Positions 40,607 through 49,616 of a stretch of 64,000 bases of DNA are shown piece by piece. Made by a program: the position numbers and the translations under genes. The stretch is from positions 62,001 through 126,000 of the forward strand of contig NZ_ML133521.1 in the NCBI RefSeq assembly GCF_003985145.1, in the 5' to 3' direction. Source of the DNA: Rhizobium anhuiense (GTDB lineage Bacteria; Pseudomonadota; Alphaproteobacteria; Rhizobiales; Rhizobiaceae). The notes below the pieces were generated by a model. It was given only the letters and a program-made list of their open reading frames with translations. It had not been told where the DNA came from and did no database searches. The stretch's first letter is position 1; every line of letters starts with the position of its first letter.

Positions 40607-41375
40607 GGGAAGACCCCGCATCCTGATCCTGGGCGGCACCAGCGAGGCGCGCTTGTTGGCCGCGGCGCTCGCGGCGCGCGACGATTGCGATGTTATGCTG
40701 TCGCTTGCCGGACGCACCGAGAAACCGGCCGTACAGCCTGTTCCGGTCCGCATCGGCGGTTTCGGCGGCGCTGCCGCACTCGCCGATTTCCTGACGGCCG
40801 GCGGCTATCATCTGCTGATCGACGCCACGCATCCTTTTGCCGAACGGATTTCGGCCAATGCCGCTTTTGCCGCTGAGGTCACCGGTATCGCTGCGATCGC
40901 TCTGCGCCGTCCCGAATGGCAACGCGAAGCCGGCGATCGCTGGCGGGAGGTGCAGAGCATTCCGGCGGCTATCGAAGCGCTCGGCCCTTCCCCCCGCCAG
41001 GTCTTCCTGGCGACGGGCCGGCAGGGCGCGCATCATGCGGAAGCCGCGCCGCAACATCACTATCTTGTCCGCAGCGTCGATCCTGTCGAGCCGCCGCTTG
41101 CGCTTGATCATGTCGATTATCTGCTTGATCGCGGTCCGTTCACGCTGGAAGGCGAATGCGATCTCCTGAGGCAGCACCACATCGACATCATCGTCGCCAA
41201 AAACAGCGGCGGTGCCGCCACCTATGCGAAGATCGAGGCAGCCCGGCTGCTCGGCATCGAGGTGTTGATGGTCGCGCGTGCGCCGGCCTCCGCGGTCACG
41301 ACGGTCGACACGGTCGAAGCGGCGCTGGCAGTGATCGATCACCTGTTTCCTCCCGCCATGAACCGCGGGGTATAG
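40605..41375 (+). CDS. cobK: Precorrin-6A reductase
   Basis: 256 residues from ATG 40605: RILILGGTSEARLLAAAL, LIDATHPFAERISANAAFAAE (in part), VFLATGRQGAHHAE and IIVAKNSGGAATYAKIEAARLLG (in part) match CobK/CbiJ. It reduces precorrin-6A with NADPH. It is the only cob gene here on the plus strand. Its start overlaps the cobL start and its last 37 bp overlap the end of cobJ. The nearest ribosome-like site is GGAG 11 bp upstream, inside cobL. Confidence 0.93.
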   Translation: MGRPRILILGGTSEARLLAAALAARDDCDVMLSLAGRTEKPAVQPVPVRIGGFGGAAALADFLTAGGYHLLIDATHPFAERISANAAFAAEVTGIAAIALRRPEWQREAGDRWREVQSIPAAIEALGPSPRQVFLATGRQGAHHAEAAPQHHYLVRSVDPVEPPLALDHVDYLLDRGPFTLEGECDLLRQHHIDIIVAKNSGGAATYAKIEAARLLGIEVLMVARAPASAVTTVDTVEAALAVIDHLFPPAMNRGV

Positions 41376-42103
41376 ACGAGGTCCAGCCTGCCCGGCCGCG
41401 CGACGACGCGTGTCTCGGCGGAGCCGATGATGATGCAGGTCGCCATATCGGCAATCGACGCGTCCGCTTGCGACAGCTGCTGTAATGCGATGCGTTCGTC
41501 CGGGCGCCCGGCGGCGCGCCCGAAAATAACCGGCGTTGTTGCCGGCAGATGGTTGCGCAACAGCTTGAAGGCATCGCCGAGTTGCCACGGCCGCGCCCGG
41601 CTGATCGGATTGTAGAGCGCGATGACGAAACCCGCTTTCGCCGCCAGCTCAAGGCGGGTTTCGATTATATTCCAAGGCTTTAGATTATCAGACAGCGATA
41701 TGGCGCAGAAATCGTGACCAAGCGGGGCGCCGGCTCTTGCCGCCACGGCCAGCATTGCCGTGATGCCGGGCAGAATGGTGAGATCAACCGAGCGCCAGGC
41801 GGCCGGCCCGTTCTCAATCGCCTCGCAGACGGCGGCGGCCATGGCAAAGACGCCGGGGTCGCCGCCGGAGACGACGCAGACTTTCGCGCCGTCAGCCGCC
41901 ATGGCCAGGGCTGCCCCCGCCCGGTCGAGTTCCTCGCGATTGTCCGAGGCATGGCGCAGCTGATCGTCGCGGAGTTGCAGCCTGTCGAGATAGGGTCCGT
42001 AGCCGAAGAAATCCGTTGCCTGGTCGACGACGGCCAAAGCCTCCGGCGTCATCTGCTCGGGATTGCCGGGGCCGGTGCCGATCACGAAAAGCCTGCCGCT
42101 CAT
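41339..42103 (-). CDS. cobJ: Precorrin-3B C17-methyltransferase
   Basis: 254 residues: LFVIGTGPGNPEQMTPEALAVV (in part), DFFGYGPYLDRL, VCVVSGGDPGVFAMAAAV, LGHDFCAISLSDNLKPW and VIALYNPISRARPWQ match CobJ. It methylates C17 with ring contraction. ATG overlaps the cobI stop (ATGA). Confidence 0.94.
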   Translation of the reverse strand: MSGRLFVIGTGPGNPEQMTPEALAVVDQATDFFGYGPYLDRLQLRDDQLRHASDNREELDRAGAALAMAADGAKVCVVSGGDPGVFAMAAAVCEAIENGPAAWRSVDLTILPGITAMLAVAARAGAPLGHDFCAISLSDNLKPWNIIETRLELAAKAGFVIALYNPISRARPWQLGDAFKLLRNHLPATTPVIFGRAAGRPDERIALQQLSQADASIADMATCIIIGSAETRVVARPGRLDLVYTPRFMAGGNR

Positions 42104-42831
42104 CGGCTCGCCTCCCAGCCAGGCACCAGCACGAGCGAAAAATACGGCGCATCGCCATCGCTCCTGTCGGCAAGCTTTTCCATCGCCGCATTGGCCATGG
42201 TGCCGCGCTCGACATAGACGGCTTCCGCAAGCCGGCCGGCTGCCGCCAAGGCCCGGCGGATCTTCGGCAGATTGCGGCCGACCTTCATGATGACGGCGGC
42301 TTGCGTGTCGGCAAGACGACGTGTCAGCTCGGTTTCCGCCATCGTACCCGGCAGTACGGAAAGCACATCGTCACCCTGGACGATCGGCATGCCGGCCAGC
42401 GACCAGCAGCCCGACATGGCGCTGATGCCCGGGATCACTTCCGTCGGGTAGCGCTGGGAAAGTCTGACATGCAGATGCATATAGGAGCCATAGAAGAGCG
42501 GATCGCCTTCACTGAGAACGGCGACTGTCAGCCCGGCATCGAGATGGTCGGCCACCGACTTGGCGGACTGATCGTAGAATTCAGTGATCAGCCTCTGGTA
42601 GCGTTCGTCGTTCTTGTCGATCTCGGTGGTCACCGGATAATAGAGCGGCAGCAGCGTCACCCCGGATTTCAGCAGCGGTTCGACGATCGCCTTGCCGTTG
42701 CCGCCCCTGCCCTGTTTGGCGAAATAGGCGATGACGTCGGCGGCTTCGATGGCACGCACGGCTTTGAGGGTGAGGAGCTCCGGGTCGCCGGGACCGGTGC
42801 CGACGCCGATGAGACGGCCGCTTGTGGTCAT
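42100..42831 (-). CDS. cobI: Precorrin-2 C20-methyltransferase
   Basis: 243 residues: LIGVGTGPGDPELLTLKAVRAI (in part), VAVLSEGDPLFYGSYMHLHVRL (in part), VIPGISAMSGCWSLAG and AAVIMKVGRNLPKIRRAL are the CobI set. It starts inside the last codons of cobH. SAM-dependent, cytosolic. Confidence 0.94.
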   Translation of the reverse strand: MTTSGRLIGVGTGPGDPELLTLKAVRAIEAADVIAYFAKQGRGGNGKAIVEPLLKSGVTLLPLYYPVTTEIDKNDERYQRLITEFYDQSAKSVADHLDAGLTVAVLSEGDPLFYGSYMHLHVRLSQRYPTEVIPGISAMSGCWSLAGMPIVQGDDVLSVLPGTMAETELTRRLADTQAAVIMKVGRNLPKIRRALAAAGRLAEAVYVERGTMANAAMEKLADRSDGDAPYFSLVLVPGWEASR

Positions 42832-43460
42832 AGGCCGGGCCTCGCCAGTGCATTGATGGCGGCTGCCGTCATGGCGCTGCCGCCGAGCCGGCCGCGAACG
42901 ATGGCGAAGGGGACGCCGTAGGAATTCTCCGCCAGCGCATCCTTGGATTCGGCGGCACCGACGAAGCCCACAGGCATGCCGAGGATCGCCGCGGGTTTCG
43001 GGGCGCCGTCGCGCAGGAGTTCGAGCAGATGGAAGAGGGCGGTCGGCGCATTGCCGATGGCGACAACGCTTCCGCCGAGCCGATCGAGCCAGAGATGCAT
43101 GGCGGCGGCCGAGCGGGTATTACCGGTCTCGCGTGCAAGCTCCGGTGTCGCGGGATCACGCAGCGTACAGATCACCTCGTTCAGCGCGGGCAGCCGCGCC
43201 CGGGTGACACCATGGGATACCATTTCCGCGTCGCAGAAGATCGGCGCCCCGCCTTTCAGCGCATCGCGCGCCGCGCCGACGACATCGGCGGAGAACAGGA
43301 AATGCTCCGCCGCCTCGACGAGCCCGCAGGCATGGATCATGCGCACGGCGATTTCGGCTTGATCTTCGGTAAAGCGCGAAAGATCGGCCTCGGCGCGGAT
43401 GATCGCAAAGGAACGCTCGTAAATCGCGTCGCCGCTGCGGATATAATCGTAGTCTGGCAT
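42828..43460 (-). CDS. cobH: Precorrin-8X methylmutase
   Basis: 210 residues: YIRSGDAIYERSFAIIRAEADL (in part), VRMIHACGLVEAAEH with the catalytic His, IFCDAEMVSHGVTR, AIGNAPTALFHLLELL and GMPVGFVGAAESKDAL. It moves the C11 methyl to C12 to give hydrogenobyrinate. It begins 2 bp after the cobG stop. Confidence 0.95.
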   Translation of the reverse strand: MPDYDYIRSGDAIYERSFAIIRAEADLSRFTEDQAEIAVRMIHACGLVEAAEHFLFSADVVGAARDALKGGAPIFCDAEMVSHGVTRARLPALNEVICTLRDPATPELARETGNTRSAAAMHLWLDRLGGSVVAIGNAPTALFHLLELLRDGAPKPAAILGMPVGFVGAAESKDALAENSYGVPFAIVRGRLGGSAMTAAAINALARPGL

Positions 43461-43462
43461 TC

Positions 43463-44845
43463 CTATTCCTGTCGCAGCGCCTTTGAAACGCCGGTTGTGC
43501 CAAGCCGTTTAAGGCAGGCCGCGGCCGATTCGCCAGCGCCTCGGTTGTCTTCGATGGAGCGGGCGAGCCTCTCTATAGCGAAATCGATCCGACTGCCAGC
43601 GATCCGTTCGTCCGGCCGATCCGCAGCAAGCCCATTGAGGATGAGGTCATAACCCTCCGGCGAGCCCGTCAGGGTCAGCGCCGGCCGCGCATGGGCGCAG
43701 CCCTTGGCGCAGCCGGACAGATGCAGCGTCAGCGAACCGTCGAAGAGGGCAGGTGCCGCAGCGATGATGCGGCGCGCCAGAGTTCTCGTCTCGTAGAAGG
43801 CGGAGCCGCAGGCGCCGGCGCCGGCGCAGGCGGCGATATGCTCGCTGTTGTCGCCGGGTTGGGCGCTGAAGCCAAGTCTGGCCGCGGCGACCTGCATAGC
43901 CGGCACGGTATCAGCCGGAAGTCCGATCAGGAAGAAACCGCGACCGGGCGCAAGCCGGATGGCTGTCGCGCCCTGGCTCTCTGCGAGATCGAGCAGGGCG
44001 GAGAGATCGGACGTCCTCATCTGTCCGAATTCCGGCCTGACGCCGAGCAGGGTTTTGCCGTCGGCGAGCCTGTGCGGGCCGGAAAGCGGCACCCCTGCCG
44101 CGCGGGACGGAAAGAACTGAATGCCATCCATCGCCGGAAAACGCGCCCGCAGCAGCGCCGGATCGATATCGCGTGCCCGCCTGGCCTGCCCGAGATCTGC
44201 CAACAGGCTCAGAATGTCGCCGACGGCCGATATCGCCGCCTGCGCAGAACCGATCGCGACCGGCGTTGCGCTTTCACCGTCGCCATTGATCGCCACAAGC
44301 CAATCTGCGGGGGATTGCGCGACGATACGGATATCGGCGGAAAGCGCCGCCAAGCCGAAGGCTCCCCCGCCGACGACGACGAGCGATAGTTTTGGCGCGA
44401 GCCGTGGCGAGCGAAGCTGATCGCGGAGCGTGCGGCGCAATGCCAATTCCATTGCGGCCGGATCGTTTATTTCTTCCGGATCGATGCCGTGCAGCGGCGA
44501 GATCTCGATCGCCGGCCCCTCCGGCACGACAATGCCGGCGGCATCGATATCGGCAGCGAGCGGTCCGACCGTCTCGGCGCTGAGCCCGCGGATCTGCAGA
44601 TTGCCGCGTGCAGTGATTTCCAGAATGCCGTTTCCATGAACTGCGGCTAAGCGGGCAAGGCTTGCAAATTGCGGCAGCGTCAACGCGCCGCCGGCTGGCC
44701 GCAGCCGCACCAGCAGGCCGTCGCCGGTCGGCATCGGCGCTGACAGGGCGGGGCAGGCGCCGCGTGCGCGCATTTTTGCTGCCAGGTGATCGTGCAGATC
44801 CGCCTCGCCTGTCCTGTTGTTTGCCCTTGCGGCCTCAACACTCAT
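43463..44845 (-). CDS. cobG: Precorrin-3B synthase (Fe-S monooxygenase)
   Basis: 460 residues from ATG 44845 (AGAGGATTGAGA upstream; an ATG six codons earlier is possible). Nitrite/sulfite-reductase-like halves are visible: GILEITARGNLQIRGLSA, and Fe-S ligands in CAGAGACGSAFYETR and LHLSGCAKGCAHARPA. It hydroxylates precorrin-3A with O2, so this is the aerobic pathway. It lies 73 bp after cobF. Confidence 0.93.
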   Translation of the reverse strand: MSVEAARANNRTGEADLHDHLAAKMRARGACPALSAPMPTGDGLLVRLRPAGGALTLPQFASLARLAAVHGNGILEITARGNLQIRGLSAETVGPLAADIDAAGIVVPEGPAIEISPLHGIDPEEINDPAAMELALRRTLRDQLRSPRLAPKLSLVVVGGGAFGLAALSADIRIVAQSPADWLVAINGDGESATPVAIGSAQAAISAVGDILSLLADLGQARRARDIDPALLRARFPAMDGIQFFPSRAAGVPLSGPHRLADGKTLLGVRPEFGQMRTSDLSALLDLAESQGATAIRLAPGRGFFLIGLPADTVPAMQVAAARLGFSAQPGDNSEHIAACAGAGACGSAFYETRTLARRIIAAAPALFDGSLTLHLSGCAKGCAHARPALTLTGSPEGYDLILNGLAADRPDERIAGSRIDFAIERLARSIEDNRGAGESAAACLKRLGTTGVSKALRQE

Positions 44846-44918
44846 TCTCAATCCTCTGAGCATTTCTTACATGATCGCGGCCGGGCCGGCAAAGCATGAG
44901 AGAAACGGGTCGGAACGG

Positions 44919-45683
44919 CTATTCCTCGAAATCGCGTCCCTTGCGCAGGAGATAGATGTCCATGATCCAGCCGTGCCGCTGCCTGGCCTCGGCCCTCAGC
45001 GTCACAATGTCGGCGGCGATATCGCCAAGCCGGCCCGATCTGACGATTTCATCCTGGGTGCCGAGATAGGCGCCCCAGAAGATCTCGGCATCGGGATCGT
45101 CGATCTTGGCAAAAGCCTGTTCGCCGTCGAGCATCACGATGGTGCTGTCGCTCCGAAGCCCGTCCTGCGCCAGCCGGCGCCCCGTGGTGATCTCGATCGG
45201 CTTGCCGACGAGGTTGATCGGGATCCTGTGGCTGGCAGCCAGGGCCTGGATGCTGGTGATGCCGGGAATGACGGTGTAATCGAAATCCAGGCCGCTTTCC
45301 CGTCGCACGCGTTCGATGATGCGGATCGTGCTGTCGTAGAGACTGGGATCGCCCCAGACGAGAAAGGCGCCGCTGCCCTCATCCGGCAGACTAGCGATCA
45401 GCTCTCCATAGATACCGGCGATCTCGCCATGCCAGGCATCGACGCTTTGCGCATAGCTCCTCTCTGCCGTCTGCCGTTGCGGCACGGCGAACTCCGAAAT
45501 TCGGGCAGCTGGCCGCGTGATGTAGCGTTGGCAGATCTCGCGGCGGATATCGGCAAGCTCTTCCTTGCCGGCGCCCTTGACCGGCAGGAAGACCACGTCG
45601 GCCGCGTTCATGGCGTTGATTGCCTGTATGGTGAGGTGTTCCGGGTTGCCCGTGCCGATGCCGATGATTTGGATATGCTTCAA
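44919..45683 (-). CDS. cobF: Precorrin-6A synthase (deacetylating), C1-methyltransferase
   Basis: 254 residues. The start is a TTG at 45683 placed 7 bp after AAGGGAG and giving LKHIQIIGIGTGNPEHLT; there is no ATG or GTG nearby, and the open frame further upstream runs into transposase debris. Motifs SGAFLVWGDPSLYDSTIRII (as GAFLVWGDPSLYDSTIR) and YTVIPGITSIQALAASH match CobF. It is the first gene of the cobFGHIJ-LM run. No cobalamin riboswitch was recognised upstream. Confidence 0.92.
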   Translation of the reverse strand: MKHIQIIGIGTGNPEHLTIQAINAMNAADVVFLPVKGAGKEELADIRREICQRYITRPAARISEFAVPQRQTAERSYAQSVDAWHGEIAGIYGELIASLPDEGSGAFLVWGDPSLYDSTIRIIERVRRESGLDFDYTVIPGITSIQALAASHRIPINLVGKPIEITTGRRLAQDGLRSDSTIVMLDGEQAFAKIDDPDAEIFWGAYLGTQDEIVRSGRLGDIAADIVTLRAEARQRHGWIMDIYLLRKGRDFEE

Positions 45684-46221
45684 GCGGATGCTCCCTTTGC
45701 GTCCTGGCGGTCTTGCCGAAAAAGCCCGGTCGTAGCAAGGGCGGAGCGGGAGTCGGCCGTGCCAACCTGAAGCTCCTCCGCGACAAGCTGCTTCCGCCGC
45801 TCTCGCAGAAGACACTGCGAACGTTCTTCTACGGCGAGGCGGCGCAGAGGAGGCCTGCAACAGCCTGTGCACCTGACTTCGGTTGAGCCCAAGCAGCTCA
45901 GCGGCCTGGACGACGCTCAGGCGCTGATCACGGATCGTCTGAATAAACTTCGAGGCGATGCAATTCTTTATGCGACATGGTGGTCAAACAGGGCATCAAG
46001 ATTCCGACCCCTCATGGTCTCGACCGGGCCGGAGGTCGTCATCCTTGCGCTCAACGTTGACCTTGATCAGAACGTCGAGAGGCGAGACTGTCGCATCTCT
46101 AAATAGCCCCTGCACGAATTAGCGGCGTAGCAAGTATTATCGAACAACCACCCCGGGACGCTGGTTTCACTGCGAGGGCGCAGTGTGCGCATCGCTGCCA
46201 CGCAGCGAAATCCAGCGGAAG
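45684..46221. other. Intergenic region with decayed mobile-element sequence
   Basis: 538 bp between cobF and the sugar permease. It must contain the cobF promoter, but most of it is scrambled coding-like sequence, including the transposase fragment at 45850-45978. From 45985 to 46120 no frame is convincing. 46120-46221 shows nothing beyond the permease 3' end. Confidence 0.5.
45850..45978 (-). mobile_element. Transposase N-terminal remnant
   Basis: In one frame from ATG 45978: MSHKELHRLEV; a frame change, then IQTIRDQRLSVVQAAELLGL and NRSQVHRLLQA, after which the frame breaks again. This is the N-terminal helix-turn-helix of an ISNCY-type transposase as found in rhizobia. No ends or catalytic part remain, so it is an old fragment. 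Confidence 0.6.
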
Positions 46222-47121
46222 CTACTCCTTCACTGCACCGGTCATCGAGGAGACATAGTAGTCCACGAAGAACGAATAGAGGATGACCACGGGCAGCGAG
46301 CCGAACAGTGCACCGGCCATCAGCGCCCCCCATTCGAACACGTCGCCGCGCACCAGTTCGGTCAGGACGCCGACCGGAATGGTTTTGTTTTCCGATGACT
46401 GGATGAAGGTGAGCGCATAGATGAATTCGTTCCAGGACAGCGTGAAGGCGAAGATGCCGGCCGAAATCAGCCCGGGGACGGCCAGCGGCAGGATGATCTT
46501 GGTGAGGATCTGCCACCTGTTGGCGCCATCCACCAGTGCGCTTTCCTCCAGCTCGAAGGGGATCGAGCGGAAATAGCCCATCAGCAGCCAGGTGCAGAAG
46601 GGAATGAGGAAGGTCGGATAGGTGAAGATCAGCGCCAGCCGCGAGTCGTAGATCCCGAGCTTGAAGACGATGAAGGCAAGCGGGATGAAGAGGATCGACG
46701 GCGGCACGAGATAGGCGAGGAAGATCACCAGGCCGACCGATCGGGAGCCGGTGAAGCGGACGCGCTCGATGGCATAGGCGCCCAAGACTGAGGCCACCAG
46801 CGAGAGGAAGGTGGAGCAGACCGCCACCAGCATCGTGTTCCACAGCCAGCCCGGATAGGAGGTTTCGAGGAACAGATATTTGATATGCGCGAGCGTTGCT
46901 CCTACCACCCAGAACGGGCTGTAATTGGTATAGTCGGTCAGCTGCTCGTTCGGCTTCACCGCAGTGATCGCCATCCAGTAGAACGGGAAGAGCAGCACGA
47001 AGACGAAGATGGCCATCGGCAGGTAGAGCATCACGATCCGCCGCGGCAGGCGGTTCAGATAGCTCATGCCTTCGGCATTATCGGTCAGGGCCTGATCGGC
47101 AGTGTTGGAAGGTGTCGACAT
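46222..47121 (-). CDS. CUT1-family sugar ABC transporter permease (MalG-like)
   Basis: 299 residues from ATG 47121 (AGGAGAATAACG). Six membrane segments and the EAA loop (ELEESALVDGANRWQILTKIILPLA, in part) are typical of MalG/UgpE-type permeases. It is the last gene of a transporter run read leftward: ATPase, binding protein, MalF-like permease, this one. Confidence 0.9.
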   Translation of the reverse strand: MSTPSNTADQALTDNAEGMSYLNRLPRRIVMLYLPMAIFVFVLLFPFYWMAITAVKPNEQLTDYTNYSPFWVVGATLAHIKYLFLETSYPGWLWNTMLVAVCSTFLSLVASVLGAYAIERVRFTGSRSVGLVIFLAYLVPPSILFIPLAFIVFKLGIYDSRLALIFTYPTFLIPFCTWLLMGYFRSIPFELEESALVDGANRWQILTKIILPLAVPGLISAGIFAFTLSWNEFIYALTFIQSSENKTIPVGVLTELVRGDVFEWGALMAGALFGSLPVVILYSFFVDYYVSSMTGAVKE

Positions 47122-47144
47122 CGTTATTCTCCTAATCTTGGCTC

Positions 47145-48077
47145 CTAATCCTGGCCGCCCTGCTGCCATTTGCGCCGTTGCAGGCCGAAGAAGCTGAACA
47201 TGATCGCGCCGAGCAGGAAGGGCACCATGGCGACCGCGATGGCCGCCCCCTCGCCGAGTTGGCCGCCGGGAATGCCGCGTTGGAACGACAGCGTCGCCAT
47301 CAGATGCGTGGCGTTGACCGGCCCGCCCTTGGTCAGCACGTAGATGAGCTGGAAATCGGTAAAGGTGAAAAGCACCGAGAAGGTCATGACGACGGCGATG
47401 ATCGGCGTCAGCATGGGCAGCGTCACATAGCGGAAACGCTGCCAGCTGGTGGCGCCGTCGAGCGAGGCAGCCTCCTGCAGCGATGCTGGAATGGTCTGCA
47501 GGCCGGCAAGCAGCGAGATCGCCACGAAGGGAATGCCGCGCCAGACATTGGCGACGATAACGGAGATGCGCGCATTGATCGGGTCGCCGAGGAAGTTGAT
47601 CGGTCCGCTGATCAGCCCGAGCTGCATCAGCGACCAGGAGATGATCGAAAACTGGGAATCGTAGATCCACCAGAAGGCGAGCGCCGAAAGCACCGTCGGC
47701 ACCACCCAGGGAAGCAATACGATTGCCCGGAAGAAGGATTTGAACGGCAGGTGCTGGTTGAGCAGCATCGCCAGCCAGAGGCCGAGCGCGAATTTCAGCA
47801 CGGAGGCGACGAAGGTATAGAGAACGGTGTTGAAGACCGACAGCCAGAAGACGCTGTCGTCCATCAGGAACTGGTAGTTCTCCAGTCCGATAAAGATGCC
47901 GTCGCGGCCGATCCTCGTATCGGTGAAGCCGAGCCAGACGCCGAGCCCCAGCGGATAGGTCAGAAAACAGACGAGGAATACTGCCGCCGGCAGCATGAAC
48001 AGGAAGCCGAGCACATTGTTGTTCTGCAGGAGCGAAGAGACCGGCCCACGTCTATCCCCCGAATTTGCCATCGACAT
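47145..48077 (-). CDS. CUT1-family sugar ABC transporter permease (MalF-like)
   Basis: 310 residues; ATG after GGGAGATAAGCA. Six membrane segments beginning VLGFLFMLPAAVFLVCFL, and the EAA loop in SLQEAASLDGATSWQRFRYVTLPML (in part). It pairs with the MalG-like permease 23 bp downstream. Specificity is set by the binding protein. Confidence 0.9.
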   Translation of the reverse strand: MSMANSGDRRGPVSSLLQNNNVLGFLFMLPAAVFLVCFLTYPLGLGVWLGFTDTRIGRDGIFIGLENYQFLMDDSVFWLSVFNTVLYTFVASVLKFALGLWLAMLLNQHLPFKSFFRAIVLLPWVVPTVLSALAFWWIYDSQFSIISWSLMQLGLISGPINFLGDPINARISVIVANVWRGIPFVAISLLAGLQTIPASLQEAASLDGATSWQRFRYVTLPMLTPIIAVVMTFSVLFTFTDFQLIYVLTKGGPVNATHLMATLSFQRGIPGGQLGEGAAIAVAMVPFLLGAIMFSFFGLQRRKWQQGGQD

Positions 48078-48159
48078 TGCTTATCTCCCAGATCGCCTTT
48101 TGAACCCCCAGATCTTGCGGCATGCCGAAGGCCGGCATGCCGCTTGTTCGAGGTGTGGC

Positions 48160-49464
48160 TCAGACGCGATAGTAGCGGTTTGCCCGGCGTTCGGCTTCCT
48201 TCATCGCGTCTTCCGGCGACATCTGGCCGGTAACGGCAGCCGCATACATGTCGACCAGAACGTAGTCGGCCATGGTCGCTGCCGAGGCATAACCGAGCGG
48301 GCCGGCATAGCCGTTCGGGCGCAGCTTTTCCGAGGCGCGCGCATAGGGCGCGTGGACCGGATCGGCTGTCCAGATCGGGTTCTTGGCGAAGGCCTTGAGC
48401 GGCTGGCAGCAATAGGCGCTGGAGCCCTGGATCCACGCATTCATCTGGTCGGCTTCCATCATGAACTTGATGTAGGCCTTGGCCGCTTCCGGATATTTGC
48501 TGTGCTTGAAGAGAAGCAGCGAACTCGTCTGGCAAAGTTCCACGCTTTTGCCGACAGGACCAATCGGGAAGTTCGTCGTGCGGATGTCCTTGGCGATCTC
48601 GGCGAGCTTCGGGTCGTTCTTGGCGGTGTAATAGACCGAGACGCCGTTGGCGATCAGCGAAACCTGGCCGGCGAGGAAGGCGCGGTTGTTGTTGACGTCC
48701 TGCCAGCTTTCGGTGCCGGGGATGAAGGTCGCATAGAGCTCCTTGGCATAGTTGATCGACGCCAGCGTTTCCGGGCTGTTGATCGTTACCTTGCCGCTTT
48801 CGTCGACCATCATGCCGTTATGGCTCCACAGCAGCCAATGGGCATAGTTGTTGCCGTCGCCGACTGCCTTGCCGTGCGGGAAGCCGGCCGGCGTGCCCTT
48901 TGCCTTCATCGCCTTGCAAAGCTCGAGGAAGCCTGCGGTATCATTGGGGAATTCGTTGAAACCGGCAGCCTTCACGTGGCTGTCGCGATAGACGACGGCA
49001 TTGCCGATCGCCGTCAGCGGCATGGCGATGAAGGTGTCGCCGCGTGTGGCATAACCCTTCACGCCGTCGTACCAACCCTCATACTTGTTGCCGAGATAAT
49101 TGCCGAGTTCGGTCAGATCGACCAGCTTGTCGGGATATTGGTGGGCGTCGTCGAACCAGCACATGATGAGGTCGGGGCCGGAGCCGACATTGGCGGCGAC
49201 GGCGGCCTTCGGGCGGATGTCCTCCCAGCTTTCCTTGTCGATGCGCACCTCGACGCCGGTCGCTTCGGTGAATTTCTTGGTGTTGGCAAGCCATGCCTCC
49301 TCGTCGCCCTTGACGAACGGTGTCCAGCGCAGCAGGCGAAGGCTGGCGCCGCTTTCCGGCGTGTAAGTCGGCTCGGCCTGCGCCAGGGATGGCCGGATGC
49401 CGAGGCCGGCGGCGCCGGCGACGGCAGCCGAGGCGGCAAGAAAGTCACGTCTTCTGATCCTCAT
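48160..49464 (-). CDS. Sugar ABC transporter substrate-binding protein (Tat-type signal)
   Basis: 434 residues from ATG 49464 (GAGGAGGAATCTC). The N-terminus MRIRRRDFLAASAAVAGAAG carries an RRxFL twin-arginine motif, so export of the folded protein is likely. The rest is a family-1 extracellular solute-binding protein (LRLLRWTPFVKGDEEAWL, WEDIRPKAAVAANVGSGPDL). Substrate unknown; the dehydrogenase and regulator nearby suggest a sugar acid such as erythronate. Confidence 0.88.
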   Translation of the reverse strand: MRIRRRDFLAASAAVAGAAGLGIRPSLAQAEPTYTPESGASLRLLRWTPFVKGDEEAWLANTKKFTEATGVEVRIDKESWEDIRPKAAVAANVGSGPDLIMCWFDDAHQYPDKLVDLTELGNYLGNKYEGWYDGVKGYATRGDTFIAMPLTAIGNAVVYRDSHVKAAGFNEFPNDTAGFLELCKAMKAKGTPAGFPHGKAVGDGNNYAHWLLWSHNGMMVDESGKVTINSPETLASINYAKELYATFIPGTESWQDVNNNRAFLAGQVSLIANGVSVYYTAKNDPKLAEIAKDIRTTNFPIGPVGKSVELCQTSSLLLFKHSKYPEAAKAYIKFMMEADQMNAWIQGSSAYCCQPLKAFAKNPIWTADPVHAPYARASEKLRPNGYAGPLGYASAATMADYVLVDMYAAAVTGQMSPEDAMKEAERRANRYYRV

Positions 49465-49616
49465 GAGATTCCTCCTCATCAAAAAAAGCGGGTACGAACT
49501 TGCCGGCACTCACCTCCCGCTTGGTGAACGCCGCTCATTGCATCCCTGAGAGGGGATGTGTGCCTGCCTGCAGGCAACGAGAGGGCTCCTCCGCCCCGCG
49601 CCGCCGCCGGCCGGCC

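Noticed and set aside
45985..46080. Second transposase or IS end next to the transposase fragment
   Set aside because: No frame or inverted repeat could be supported by eye.
45684..46100. Cobalamin riboswitch upstream of cobF
   Set aside because: I looked for the B12-box and the conserved adjacent stems in the leftward strand and saw none; the stretch is transposase-derived.
49500..49616. CATCCC/GGGATG hairpin and TGCCTGCAGGCA palindrome as an operator
   Set aside because: They lie between two genes of one operon; more likely mRNA processing or attenuation than regulator binding, and too short to decide.
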